From contig CAJTSZ010000070.1 of the NCBI GenBank assembly GCA_910578755.1, forward strand, positions 1 to 12,208: 12,208 bases of DNA. Direction: 5' to 3'. How positions within the stretch are numbered: position 1 is the first letter of the stretch; each line of letters starts with the position of its first letter. Position numbers and translations under genes: made by a program. Shown piece after piece: positions 1-6,123 of the stretch. This DNA comes from an uncultured Oscillospiraceae bacterium (GTDB lineage: Bacteria > Bacillota > Clostridia > Oscillospirales > Ruminococcaceae). The notes under the pieces were generated by a model. That model ran no database searches and was not told the origin of the DNA. It saw nothing but the letters and a program-made list of their open reading frames with translations.

Positions 1-578
1 TTTACCTTTATGCCCTATTCTCTGCCCTGCTGCTTTTGGGGTTATACCTGTGTGATTGGAAGCTGGAACCTTACCGCCGCTTATACCGCCATTCCGGCCG
101 TTTGATGTCCGACTTTGTATTGATGGACGGTATGCCTGTTGTTTTAATGAACATTGGTATTTTGGGTATTTTTGGCACCTCCTATGTTTTGGGTGTCAAC
201 GGCCCCTTAAACGGGCCCACCATTGGCGGTATTTTTACCATTGCAGGCTTTGCCGCCTTTGGCAAACATATAAAAAATACCGTTCCCATTATTGCCGGCG
301 TTTTTGTTGGTTCCCTTGTAAAAGTTTGGGACATCAACTCCCCTGCTATTTTGCTGGCGGCCCTGTTTGGCACAAGCCTTGCGCCTATCAGCGGCCAGTT
401 TGGTTGGGTTGCCGGCATGGTTGCCGGGTTTCTTCATTCCTCCCTTGTGCTTAGTATAGGTTCCTTCCACGGCGGGCTGAATTTGTATAACAATGGTTTT
501 TCCGCTGGGTTGGTCGCTCTTATTTTAGTTCCCTTAATAGAATCCATTGAAGGAGAAAAGAAAAATGCGTCACACTAA
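1..578 (+). CDS. DUF1576-type integral membrane protein, 3' part only
   Basis: The reading frame is open from the left edge of the window (codons from base 3) to the TAA at 576-578, so the gene starts outside the window; the TTG at 36 is an internal leucine codon, not a start. About 190 C-terminal residues are visible. They form several hydrophobic, glycine-rich segments, with conserved-looking stretches such as LFGTSLAPISGQFGW and HGGLNLYNNGFSAG near the end. I recognise these from memory as the DUF1576 family, multi-membrane-spanning proteins of unknown function found mainly in Firmicutes. The last 14 bases overlap the start of the next gene, so the two are probably translationally coupled. 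The family call rests on recalled motifs; no function can be given. Confidence 0.7.
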   Translation, partial: YLYALFSALLLLGLYLCDWKLEPYRRLYRHSGRLMSDFVLMDGMPVVLMNIGILGIFGTSYVLGVNGPLNGPTIGGIFTIAGFAAFGKHIKNTVPIIAGVFVGSLVKVWDINSPAILLAALFGTSLAPISGQFGWVAGMVAGFLHSSLVLSIGSFHGGLNLYNNGFSAGLVALILVPLIESIEGEKKNASH

Positions 579-921
579 AAAGAAAATTTCCCGAATTGTA
601 GATGAACTGATCACCTTTTTTTACTCCGTTGGCGGCAATAACTTTGACATTAAAATTCGCGAGGACGGCGAACAGCATGCTATTTTTTTCCGCAGCAACT
701 ACGCCCCCAACCAGTTGGATAGAGTAAACCAGCTGTGCCGATACCTAAAAAGCGGCCGTTCCCCCGCCATTGAAGAAAGCTATTGGGGCCTGGCCGGCGG
801 CGGCGACCTGGAAGATGAAAGCGAGCTCCAGCTCATTGGCGCCATGCTGGACCATGCTGACATTAAAATTGACCCGGAACACGTTACCTTTTATCTGTAT
901 CGTACCCGGGATAAACATTAA
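565..921 (+). CDS. Small conserved-looking protein of unknown function, coupled to the DUF1576-type gene
   Basis: A 118-residue protein starting at the ATG at 565. The AGGAG at 551-555, 9 bases upstream, supports this ATG over an in-frame TTG at 547. The start overlaps the stop of the upstream membrane protein gene by 14 bases, a typical sign of translational coupling. The protein has no signal peptide or membrane segment and is probably cytoplasmic. The N-terminus is basic (MRHTKKK), followed by an alternating hydrophobic/charged pattern suggesting an alpha/beta fold, and an SYWGLAGGGD stretch around residues 72-81. I do not recognise the family. Its position suggests it works with the DUF1576-type protein. 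The gene ends just before a strong terminator. Confidence 0.75.
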   Translation: MRHTKKKISRIVDELITFFYSVGGNNFDIKIREDGEQHAIFFRSNYAPNQLDRVNQLCRYLKSGRSPAIEESYWGLAGGGDLEDESELQLIGAMLDHADIKIDPEHVTFYLYRTRDKH

Positions 922-962
922 AAAAACATCATCCTCGCTATAAGCGGGGATGATGTTTTTTT
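919..962. terminator. Bidirectional intrinsic terminator between convergent genes
   Basis: A 12-bp stem, 927-938 with 944-955, has one T.G wobble and a 5-base loop. It is flanked by an A tract (919-926) on the left and seven T's (956-962) on the right, so it has the right form in both directions. It lies between the stop of the small plus-strand gene (921) and the stop of spoIIM on the minus strand (966), and probably ends both transcripts. Confidence 0.92.
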
Positions 963-965
963 GTG

Positions 966-1598
966 TCAGGCTAAAAACGCCGCATACAGCATCTTAATCA
1001 CTGCGGTTAAAAAGGCCACTACAACTACTAAAATAAAGAATAATACAAAACGGGCAATATATATTTTTAAAGAAACCCCCTGGTTAGTGGAACCCAAAGA
1101 TGGTAAAACTACCTGGGCAAACGTTAGGGTAAAGCCTATGGCCTCCTTGGCGGCAGCCACCAATAAAATAACCGCCCCAATGGTTTCCGGCAGAAGCACT
1201 AACACATAGTACAGCACCGCGCCTTTATCTCCGCAGCTGTATAAAAACGCCCCTGTTAAGCCAAACCCTAAGCCTTTAAACAAAAGCACAAATAGAATAG
1301 CCGGCTGCCCAATGGCGCAAAAACCACAAAGGAACAATATGCCCAGCAGCACCCCGGTTCCCCATAGGGCGGTAAAAAAATCGGGGAGGAACCCCTGGTA
1401 TTGGGCAATTTCTGTTTGGGCGCCAAAAAGGCTCTCCATAATTTGCCGCAGCTGGCCGCCGTCGCCGTACAGCAAACGCACACCCAACACAGTTCCCATT
1501 AGGAAAACCCCGCCCAGCAGCAGCACACCCCCTTTTTCCCGGAGGTTAAATAGTAAGTACCGTTTTAAGTATCCTTTTTGCGCTCTTGTTTTTAACAC
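966..1598 (-). CDS. spoIIM: Stage II sporulation protein M (SpoIIM) family
   Basis: A 210-residue membrane protein, close to the roughly 214 residues of Bacillus subtilis SpoIIM. Hydrophobic segments lie at about 23-44, 78-97, 98-120, 127-149 and 181-205. The central block, with GQPAILFVLLFKGLGFG, a YSCGDKG stretch and a following LLPE, matches the G-x-P ... KG-x-x-x-G ... LP pattern of the SpoIIM/DUF95 family. In B. subtilis, SpoIIM is part of the SpoIIDMP complex that remodels septal peptidoglycan during engulfment. The start is a GTG at 1598 with AGAGG about 10 bases upstream. A sigma-E-like promoter precedes it, which fits the regulation known in B. subtilis. SpoIID and SpoIIP are not in the window, so membership of the wider DUF95 superfamily without a sporulation role remains possible. 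Confidence 0.8.
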   Translation of the reverse strand: MLKTRAQKGYLKRYLLFNLREKGGVLLLGGVFLMGTVLGVRLLYGDGGQLRQIMESLFGAQTEIAQYQGFLPDFFTALWGTGVLLGILFLCGFCAIGQPAILFVLLFKGLGFGLTGAFLYSCGDKGAVLYYVLVLLPETIGAVILLVAAAKEAIGFTLTFAQVVLPSLGSTNQGVSLKIYIARFVLFFILVVVVAFLTAVIKMLYAAFLA

Positions 1599-1664
1599 GA
1601 TGGCCAGCCTCTTTTCTTATTTTCCTAAGCCGCAAAGCAGAAATGCTCCGCTGCGCTTTAATAA

Positions 1665-1694
1665 TAAGTATGAGACAAGCTGGGGAAATATCAC
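1665..1694 (-). promoter_or_regulatory. Candidate sigma-E promoter for spoIIM
   Basis: Read on the minus strand, GTGATATT (1687-1694) is followed by a 14-base spacer and CATACTTA (1665-1672). The sigma-E consensus of endospore formers is roughly KTCATATT, 13-15 bases, CATACANT, so both boxes and the spacing fit. It lies about 65 bases upstream of the spoIIM GTG and points into it. B. subtilis spoIIM is known to be a sigma-E gene, which makes the match more believable. Confidence 0.6.
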
Positions 1695-1730
1695 TGTGCC
1701 CCGGCTGCGTTAAAAATAAAATATACGGGC

Positions 1731-1757
1731 CGCCCTTTTCCCCAGGATGGAAGGGCG
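1731..1757 (-). terminator. Probable terminator after the GNAT gene
   Basis: A perfect 7-bp stem (CGCCCTT at 1731-1737 with AAGGGCG at 1751-1757) lies 8 bases beyond the stop of the GNAT gene. On the minus strand it is followed by GGCCCG and then a T-rich run (about 1711-1725). A nested alternative, GGAAG/CTTCC at 1749-1762, overlaps it. It separates the GNAT gene from the spoIIM promoter. Confidence 0.6.
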
Positions 1758-1764
1758 CTTCCAT

Positions 1765-2280
1765 TTATTTTAGCTGGTATTCCAGGTACCTGTCGTTTTC
1801 TGTATCAATATAGCCTGCAATTACTTCCCCAGCATCTGTGCAGCCCATGCTGAAATAAAAGGCCACCGTTTCAACAGAAGGGATAGCGGAAATAAAAAGT
1901 TTTTCCGCCCCCTTTTCCAAGGCGCATTTGCATATTGCCTGAAATAGCCCCTGGCCTATCCCCTTCCGCCGAAACCGATCATCCACAAAAAGCATAGCTA
2001 AATTGGCGTATTTTGCGGCTGAACCCTGCAAAGAACCGCCCATACAGCAAAAGCCAACCAATGTATCGCCAAAAAAAGCGCCAATTAAGGAGCCGCCGCC
2101 AGCCACTTGTTCCTGAAGGTAGTTTGTAATCCGTATCCTTTTTTCAGTGTTCCATTCCCGCAGCTCATTTGCCGCCACTATTTCCCAAACTCCCTTTGTA
2201 CAGATGTACTTTTGGTTGATGCATTGGCAATGCTGAAAATGGGACAGCATACCTGGGGATATATTTTCTATTTTAAGCAT
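1765..2280 (-). CDS. GNAT-family N-acetyltransferase
   Basis: A 171-residue cytoplasmic protein with the GNAT fold. The acetyl-CoA binding motif A is visible as LAMLFVDD followed by RRKGIG (residues 104-109), the usual R/Q-x-x-G-x-G/A loop. After it come an amphipathic helix, a strand (EKLFISA, 127-132) and the late FYFSMGC turn (141-147). The substrate cannot be told from the sequence. The ATG at 2280 has AGAGGT only 4 bases upstream; a stronger GGGAGG lies about 20 bases upstream with no start codon nearby. The gene follows the AAC(6')-like gene on the same strand with a 55-base gap and may be co-transcribed with it. Confidence 0.85.
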   Translation of the reverse strand: MLKIENISPGMLSHFQHCQCINQKYICTKGVWEIVAANELREWNTEKRIRITNYLQEQVAGGGSLIGAFFGDTLVGFCCMGGSLQGSAAKYANLAMLFVDDRFRRKGIGQGLFQAICKCALEKGAEKLFISAIPSVETVAFYFSMGCTDAGEVIAGYIDTENDRYLEYQLK

Positions 2281-2335
2281 ATTTACCTCTATAAAATTAC
2301 CTCCCTTTCCTTTTTTTAATTGGATTGGCCCACTA

Positions 2336-2773
2336 CTATTTTAAAGGTTTTGTGAAACAGATAATCCGGTTGGCCTCCTGAAAGCCCAAAGCCAAATGGA
2401 ACGCCAAACTGGAAGTGTTTCCCAACTCACAGTCGCTGGCAAACTCACTGCAGCCCTGTTCCCTGGCCCATTGCTCACACATTGCCAGTAGCTTAGCTGC
2501 CCTCCCCTGCCCCCGGTAGGCTTCTTCCACAAAAATCCCTTCCAAGTACCCAACAGGGGAACTGGCTGTCCCCTCCACATAGTCCCGCCGAAGCTGGCAC
2601 TGGGCAAAGCCCACAGGGGTTGTGCCCTGCCAGTCCAAAAACAAGGCGGCCTCTGGCTCCGCCAAAAGCTGGCGGAATTCCTGGGTTAAATCCTCCAAGG
2701 TATGGCTGCCCCACATTTTTCCGGCTAATTCTGCAAGTATCCTTTCTTCGCCCGGTTTTGCTTTGGTTATCAT
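2336..2773 (-). CDS. GNAT acetyltransferase resembling aminoglycoside 6'-N-acetyltransferase, AAC(6')
   Basis: A 145-residue GNAT enzyme, the usual length of small chromosomal AAC(6') proteins. The pattern goes beyond generic GNAT: LRRDYVEG (61-68), SSPVGYLEGIFV (71-82), the acetyl-CoA loop RGQGRA (87-92), EQGCSEFASD (105-114) and LALGF (127-131). These line up, from memory, with the AAC(6')-Ic/-Iy/-Iz type chromosomal enzymes of Gram-negative bacteria, which acetylate the 6'-amino group of aminoglycosides. The ATG has an excellent GGGGAGGA (2781-2788) 7 bases upstream. It lies just past the hairpin that ends the methylaspartate cluster. Family placement is good; activity on aminoglycosides is inferred, and a different natural substrate is possible. 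Confidence 0.8.
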   Translation of the reverse strand: MITKAKPGEERILAELAGKMWGSHTLEDLTQEFRQLLAEPEAALFLDWQGTTPVGFAQCQLRRDYVEGTASSPVGYLEGIFVEEAYRGQGRAAKLLAMCEQWAREQGCSEFASDCELGNTSSLAFHLALGFQEANRIICFTKPLK

Positions 2774-2802
2774 TGGTAGGTCCTCCCCTTCTGCCCAAAC
2801 AG

Positions 2803-2832
2803 AAAACGGTACAGCAAAAGCTATACCGTTTT
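2803..2832 (-). terminator. Hairpin at the end of the citF transcript
   Basis: AAAACGGTA (2803-2811) pairs with TACCGTTTT (2824-2832). Past one mismatch, three more base pairs close a 4-base loop. It starts 24 bases beyond the citF stop. The A/T ends of the stem supply the U run on either strand. It lies between citF and the ribosome binding site of the AAC(6')-like gene, so it probably ends the catabolic cluster. Confidence 0.75.
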
Positions 2833-2855
2833 TAAACTGCTTGCTTTACAAAATA

Positions 2856-4268
2856 TTATTTTACACTATAAATAGTATCCAGCAAAGTGCCGTCCCGGTA
2901 AAGAACCTTTGCAACCACTTTTTCACCCATTTTCACTGGTTTTGGTACACCGGCAATTTCTTCCGCCATTTTTTTCAGCTCGCTGATTTCTACCACTGGC
3001 AGTTTTGCTTCTTTTAACTTCTGTTTTAATTCCACATTTTTACCGCCAGCTGTGTTTACAGCAATCCCCCGCTGGGTGACAACAACATCCACTGTTTTGC
3101 CTGGGGTAGAAACACATAGGCAGTGCTCCACTACCAGGGGCAGGCGTGCTCTTGTAAGGGGTGCAATAATAATTGCCAGCTTAGAACCAGCCGCGGTGTC
3201 GCAGTGGCCGCCGGAACCGCCCATAATGTAGCCGTTGGAATCGGTGTGGACGTTGACGTTAAAGTCCAAATCCACCTGAGTGGCGCCCAAAAGCACTACA
3301 TCCAGGCTATCTACACCGGCGCTTTTGCCGCTGACGCCGGCGTACTGGGTTGCAGAAACCTCCATGTGTTTTGGGTTGGAACGAATGGATTTTACTGCAT
3401 CCAGGTCAAAGCACTGCACATCCAGCAGCGCTTTAAAGCAGCCGGATTCCAGCATATCTACCATATAAGCGGTAATGCCACCCATACCAAAGCTGCCCTG
3501 AATCCCTTTAGCAACCATCATTTCTTTAATGTACTTGGCGGCTGCCAGGGTTGCGCCGCCGGCGCCGGTTTGGAAGGAGAAGCCGTCCTTTAACAGGCCG
3601 GAGGCTTCAATTACCTTGGCGGCGTAGTCCGCCATTTTCAGGCCAACTGGGTCGCGGGTAATTTTTGTGGTACCGGAAACAATGCCTGCTGGGTTGCCAA
3701 TTTGCTCTACTGCTACAACACAGTCCACATAAACCTCTGGGATAGAAAAATCCACCAAAGGATATGCCACCAGGTTATCGGTAATTACCACCACTTTTTT
3801 TGCGTTCATGGCATCGGCAAAGGCATAGCCAATGGAGCCGCAGGCAGAGGGGCCGTATTTGCCGGTGCAGTTGCCCATATCATCTGCTGTTGGCGCCGCA
3901 ATAAAGGCAATATCAATAACAGAAGTCCCCTTTTCCATATCGGAAGCGCGACCGCCGTGGCTGCGGAAAATAACAGGGTTTTCCATAAGCCCTTGGGAAA
4001 TGGCCTTGCCTACCTTGCCGCCCATATAGTTACATTCCAAATTGGTAACAACGCCGTTTTTAATATGGCCAATGAGGGGTTCATGAACATCAAAAACAGA
4101 ACTGGCATTTACTGTAAGGTTTTTGTACCCCATTTGGGCAATGACTTCCATAACCATGTTAAGCACATAGTCGCCGTTGCGCATGTGGTGGTGGAAGGAA
4201 ATGGTCATGCCGTCCTGCAAGCCACACTGTTTTATTGCTTCCTGAATAGATGCTACTAACTTACTCAT
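2856..4268 (-). CDS. citF: Citrate/citramalate lyase alpha subunit (acyl-ACP CoA-transferase-type), CitF family
   Basis: A 470-residue protein that clearly belongs to the CitF family, slightly shorter than typical CitF (about 500). Family signatures are SFHHHMRNGDYVLNMVM (residues 24-40), GTTKITRDPVG (199-209), TGAGGATLAAAKYIKEM (234-250) and GGSGGHCDTAAGSK (350-363). CitF swaps acetyl-ACP for substrate-ACP on the lyase complex before CitE cleaves it. The downstream product and the glm-mal genes alongside make citramalate (2-methylmalate) the likely substrate rather than citrate. The ATG at 4268 overlaps the citE stop by 8 bases (ATGAGTAA), with GGAGG 11 bases upstream; an in-frame TTG at 4286 is less likely. 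It is the last gene of the cluster. Confidence 0.93.
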   Translation of the reverse strand: MSKLVASIQEAIKQCGLQDGMTISFHHHMRNGDYVLNMVMEVIAQMGYKNLTVNASSVFDVHEPLIGHIKNGVVTNLECNYMGGKVGKAISQGLMENPVIFRSHGGRASDMEKGTSVIDIAFIAAPTADDMGNCTGKYGPSACGSIGYAFADAMNAKKVVVITDNLVAYPLVDFSIPEVYVDCVVAVEQIGNPAGIVSGTTKITRDPVGLKMADYAAKVIEASGLLKDGFSFQTGAGGATLAAAKYIKEMMVAKGIQGSFGMGGITAYMVDMLESGCFKALLDVQCFDLDAVKSIRSNPKHMEVSATQYAGVSGKSAGVDSLDVVLLGATQVDLDFNVNVHTDSNGYIMGGSGGHCDTAAGSKLAIIIAPLTRARLPLVVEHCLCVSTPGKTVDVVVTQRGIAVNTAGGKNVELKQKLKEAKLPVVEISELKKMAEEIAGVPKPVKMGEKVVAKVLYRDGTLLDTIYSVK

Positions 4269-5142
4269 TGTCTTCCAGACCTCCAAACATTGCTTTTTCC
4301 ATTTCTATTACTTGTCTGGCCCGTTCTACAATTGGGGCGTCAATCATTTTGCCCCGCAGGGAAACTACGCCCTTGCCCTGTTCCTTTGCAATGCGGATGG
4401 TTTCCATAACCTCATGGGCATAATCTATTTCGGCCTGCGTTGGGCTGAACACTTCGTTAATACCCTCTACATGGCGGGGAGAAATGGAAGCCTTTCCGGA
4501 AAAGCCCAGGCTCTTGGCAAAGCGGGCATCCTCATACAAGCCTTCTATATCGTCAACATCCGTAAAAGGCGTGTCGTACACATCAATGCCACAGGCACGG
4601 GCCGCGCACACCATTCTGGAACGGGCATAAAAAATTTCGTTGCCCTCTTTAGTGCGTTTGCAGCGCAGGTCTGCTGTTAAGTCCTCCCCGCCCAGGAAAA
4701 TAGCCGCCACTCTTTCATCGGCGCCAGCAATTTGAAAGGCGTTTTCAATACCCAGTGTGGTTTCCAGCAGAGGGATGAGCTTTACGGTATTTTTAGGGAA
4801 GCCACATTTTTCTTCCAGCTTGCCAATGTATTCCGAAACGGTTTTTACATCCTGGGCGCCGTTTACCTTTGGCGGCATAATCATATTGGGTTTTAAAGGG
4901 ATAATTTCGTCCAGGTCCTTTGTCCAGTATTCTGTTTCCACAGGGTTAATGCGGATGATTACCTCGCAGCCTTTATATTGCAGGGACTTTAAGGCATTTC
5001 TTACCAAAACACGGGCAGAGTCCTTTTCTGCCGGGGAAACAGCGTCCTCTAGGTCCAAAATGATGCTGTCGGCACCTAAAACGTCGGCATTCATCAGCAG
5101 GTTTGGGGTATTGCCGGGAATAAACAGCATAGAACGTCTCAT
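4261..5142 (-). CDS. citE: Citrate/citramalate lyase beta subunit, CitE family
   Basis: A 293-residue CitE-type aldol lyase of the CitE/malyl-CoA lyase superfamily, close to the usual length. Visible motifs are RRSMLFIPGN at the N-terminus, DLEDAV (30-35), the substrate-binding RIN (64-66), LLETTLG (125-131) and the metal-site GGED (151-154). It splits the substrate-ACP thioester to acetyl-ACP plus a 2-oxo acid: pyruvate if the substrate is citramalate, oxaloacetate if citrate. The ATG at 5142 is preferred because AGGAGGTG ends 9 bases upstream. A GTG at 5154 would lie inside that ribosome binding site. The start follows the citD stop by one base and the end overlaps citF, so citDEF are tightly coupled. 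Confidence 0.93.
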   Translation of the reverse strand: MRRSMLFIPGNTPNLLMNADVLGADSIILDLEDAVSPAEKDSARVLVRNALKSLQYKGCEVIIRINPVETEYWTKDLDEIIPLKPNMIMPPKVNGAQDVKTVSEYIGKLEEKCGFPKNTVKLIPLLETTLGIENAFQIAGADERVAAIFLGGEDLTADLRCKRTKEGNEIFYARSRMVCAARACGIDVYDTPFTDVDDIEGLYEDARFAKSLGFSGKASISPRHVEGINEVFSPTQAEIDYAHEVMETIRIAKEQGKGVVSLRGKMIDAPIVERARQVIEMEKAMFGGLEDNE

Positions 5143-5143
5143 A

Positions 5144-5410
5144 CTATTTTGCACCTCCTGCTCTGCGGACAGCAGTTTCTACCCTTGCTTTAATGACGCA
5201 GTCAATGGCGCCTTTATCGTTTATTGTAACCTTTCCGCTTTCTACCTGAAGTTCCTGGAGTACTTCCATAACGCTTTCTTTAATTTGGTCTGCAAATTGG
5301 TTATAAACTACAGACTGAATTTCAATTTCCAATTCCTGCGCCGGTTCAACAGTAACATATACGTCGCTGGATTCCAATGTACCGGCAACAGCATTTGCTG
5401 CAATTTTCAT
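5144..5410 (-). CDS. citD: Citrate/citramalate lyase acyl carrier protein (gamma subunit), CitD family
   Basis: An 88-residue protein matching CitD. The AGTLESSDV stretch near the N-terminus puts Ser14 at the position that carries the 2'-(5''-phosphoribosyl)-3'-dephospho-CoA arm in Klebsiella CitD. A QFADQIKESV stretch and the C-terminal DKGAIDCVIKAR block are also typical. It holds the acetyl or substrate thioester for CitE and CitF. The start is the ATG at 5410 with GGGAGG (5418-5423) 7 bases upstream. The prosthetic-group genes citX and citG and the ligase citC are not in the window and must be elsewhere if the lyase is active. Confidence 0.94.
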   Translation of the reverse strand: MKIAANAVAGTLESSDVYVTVEPAQELEIEIQSVVYNQFADQIKESVMEVLQELQVESGKVTINDKGAIDCVIKARVETAVRRAGGAK

Positions 5411-5428
5411 TGTGCTTCCTCCCTGCTT

Positions 5429-5484
5429 GCAGGCAGGTGTTCCCTGCCTGCTGTTTCATACCTGCCAAAAGCAGCTTTGGCAGG
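5429..5484 (-). other. Tandem stem-loops between cobO and citD
   Basis: Two perfect 9-bp hairpins share the core CCTGCC. One pairs 5461-5469 with 5476-5484 (6-base loop); the other pairs 5429-5437 with 5443-5451 (5-base loop). Neither is followed by a T run in the minus direction, so they are poor terminators. The second ends 5 bases before the citD Shine-Dalgarno, where it could affect ribosome access or protect a processed citDEF mRNA. Confidence 0.7.
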
Positions 5485-5507
5485 GTTTGCCTATTTTTAA
5501 ATCGGCA

Positions 5508-6044
5508 TTACTGTTCAATACCCACACGGCAAGGCATACCAAGGTCAAAGGGGTGTTTTTCCTTAACAAACTTGGTAACATAATCGGCCCGCTGAAAAAG
5601 CTCGTCCATATTCATGCCGTACTGGTGCCCGGTAATAACCAGCTCTGTATGCTCCGGCCGGTTATCCATCATTTGGTGAAGTTCTTCCTTTTTAATAGTA
5701 CCTAAGTTATAGGCATCAATTACTTCGTCCAAAACCACCAGGTCATACTGGCCGGAGTAATATTTTTCTTTTACTTCATCAAATTTTTTTTGAAATTTTT
5801 GGGCATAAAATTCCTGTTGTTCCGGAGTAAGGTTAAACAGGAAGGGAATTTCACCCTCATTTTCAATATATTCTACAGTTGGCAAAGATTTTAAAACACT
5901 AACTTCCCCACTCTTTGGTTCCTTTAAAAATTGGTACACTAAAATTTTAAAGTTGTACCCTGCACAACGGACAATTTGGCCTATTGCAGCAGTGGTTTTA
6001 CCCTTGCCGTCGCCGTAGTAAAGCTGAATACAGCCTTTTTCCAT
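5508..6044 (-). CDS. cobO: Cob(I)alamin / cob(I)yrinic acid a,c-diamide adenosyltransferase, CobA/CobO/BtuR family
   Basis: A 178-residue cytoplasmic ATP:corrinoid adenosyltransferase. The P-loop GDGKGKTT is at residues 11-18. YDLVVLDEV (100-108) follows as the Walker B-like strand, then NRP (128-130) and ELVITGH (134-140), all standard for the CobA/CobO family and not for PduO or EutT types. It transfers the 5'-deoxyadenosyl group of ATP to Co(I) corrinoid, making the coenzyme B12 that glutamate mutase requires. Its place in the cluster points to local supply or repair of that cofactor. The ATG at 6044 has AAAGGAG 6 bases upstream. A terminator-like hairpin precedes it. Confidence 0.93.
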   Translation of the reverse strand: MEKGCIQLYYGDGKGKTTAAIGQIVRCAGYNFKILVYQFLKEPKSGEVSVLKSLPTVEYIENEGEIPFLFNLTPEQQEFYAQKFQKKFDEVKEKYYSGQYDLVVLDEVIDAYNLGTIKKEELHQMMDNRPEHTELVITGHQYGMNMDELFQRADYVTKFVKEKHPFDLGMPCRVGIEQ

Positions 6045-6083
6045 AATTTTCTCCTTTACCGTCGCGCCGCTTTACAGCAGCAC

Positions 6084-6115
6084 AAAAAGGCCGCACGCTT
6101 TTTGTTGTGCGGCCT
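6084..6115 (-). terminator. Terminator-like hairpin between the P-loop gene and cobO
   Basis: A perfect GC-rich 9-bp stem (6088-6096 with 6107-6115) has a 10-base loop. On the minus strand it runs into five T's (6084-6088, the first being the last stem base). It begins 8 bases past the stop of the P-loop gene. It has the form of a moderate intrinsic terminator, so cobO-citDEF may depend on read-through or on a promoter of their own. I saw no convincing promoter in the short gap. Confidence 0.65.
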
Positions 6116-6123
6116 GCTTGTTT

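Noticed and set aside
4269..4286. A longer citF starting at TTG 4286
   Set aside because: The ATG at 4268 has GGAGG upstream and the usual overlap with the citE stop; the extension lies over the ribosome binding site.
2856..5410. A citrate fermentation locus
   Set aside because: There is no citrate transporter, oxaloacetate decarboxylase, citC, citX or citG in the window, while the neighbouring genes lead to mesaconate and citramalate.
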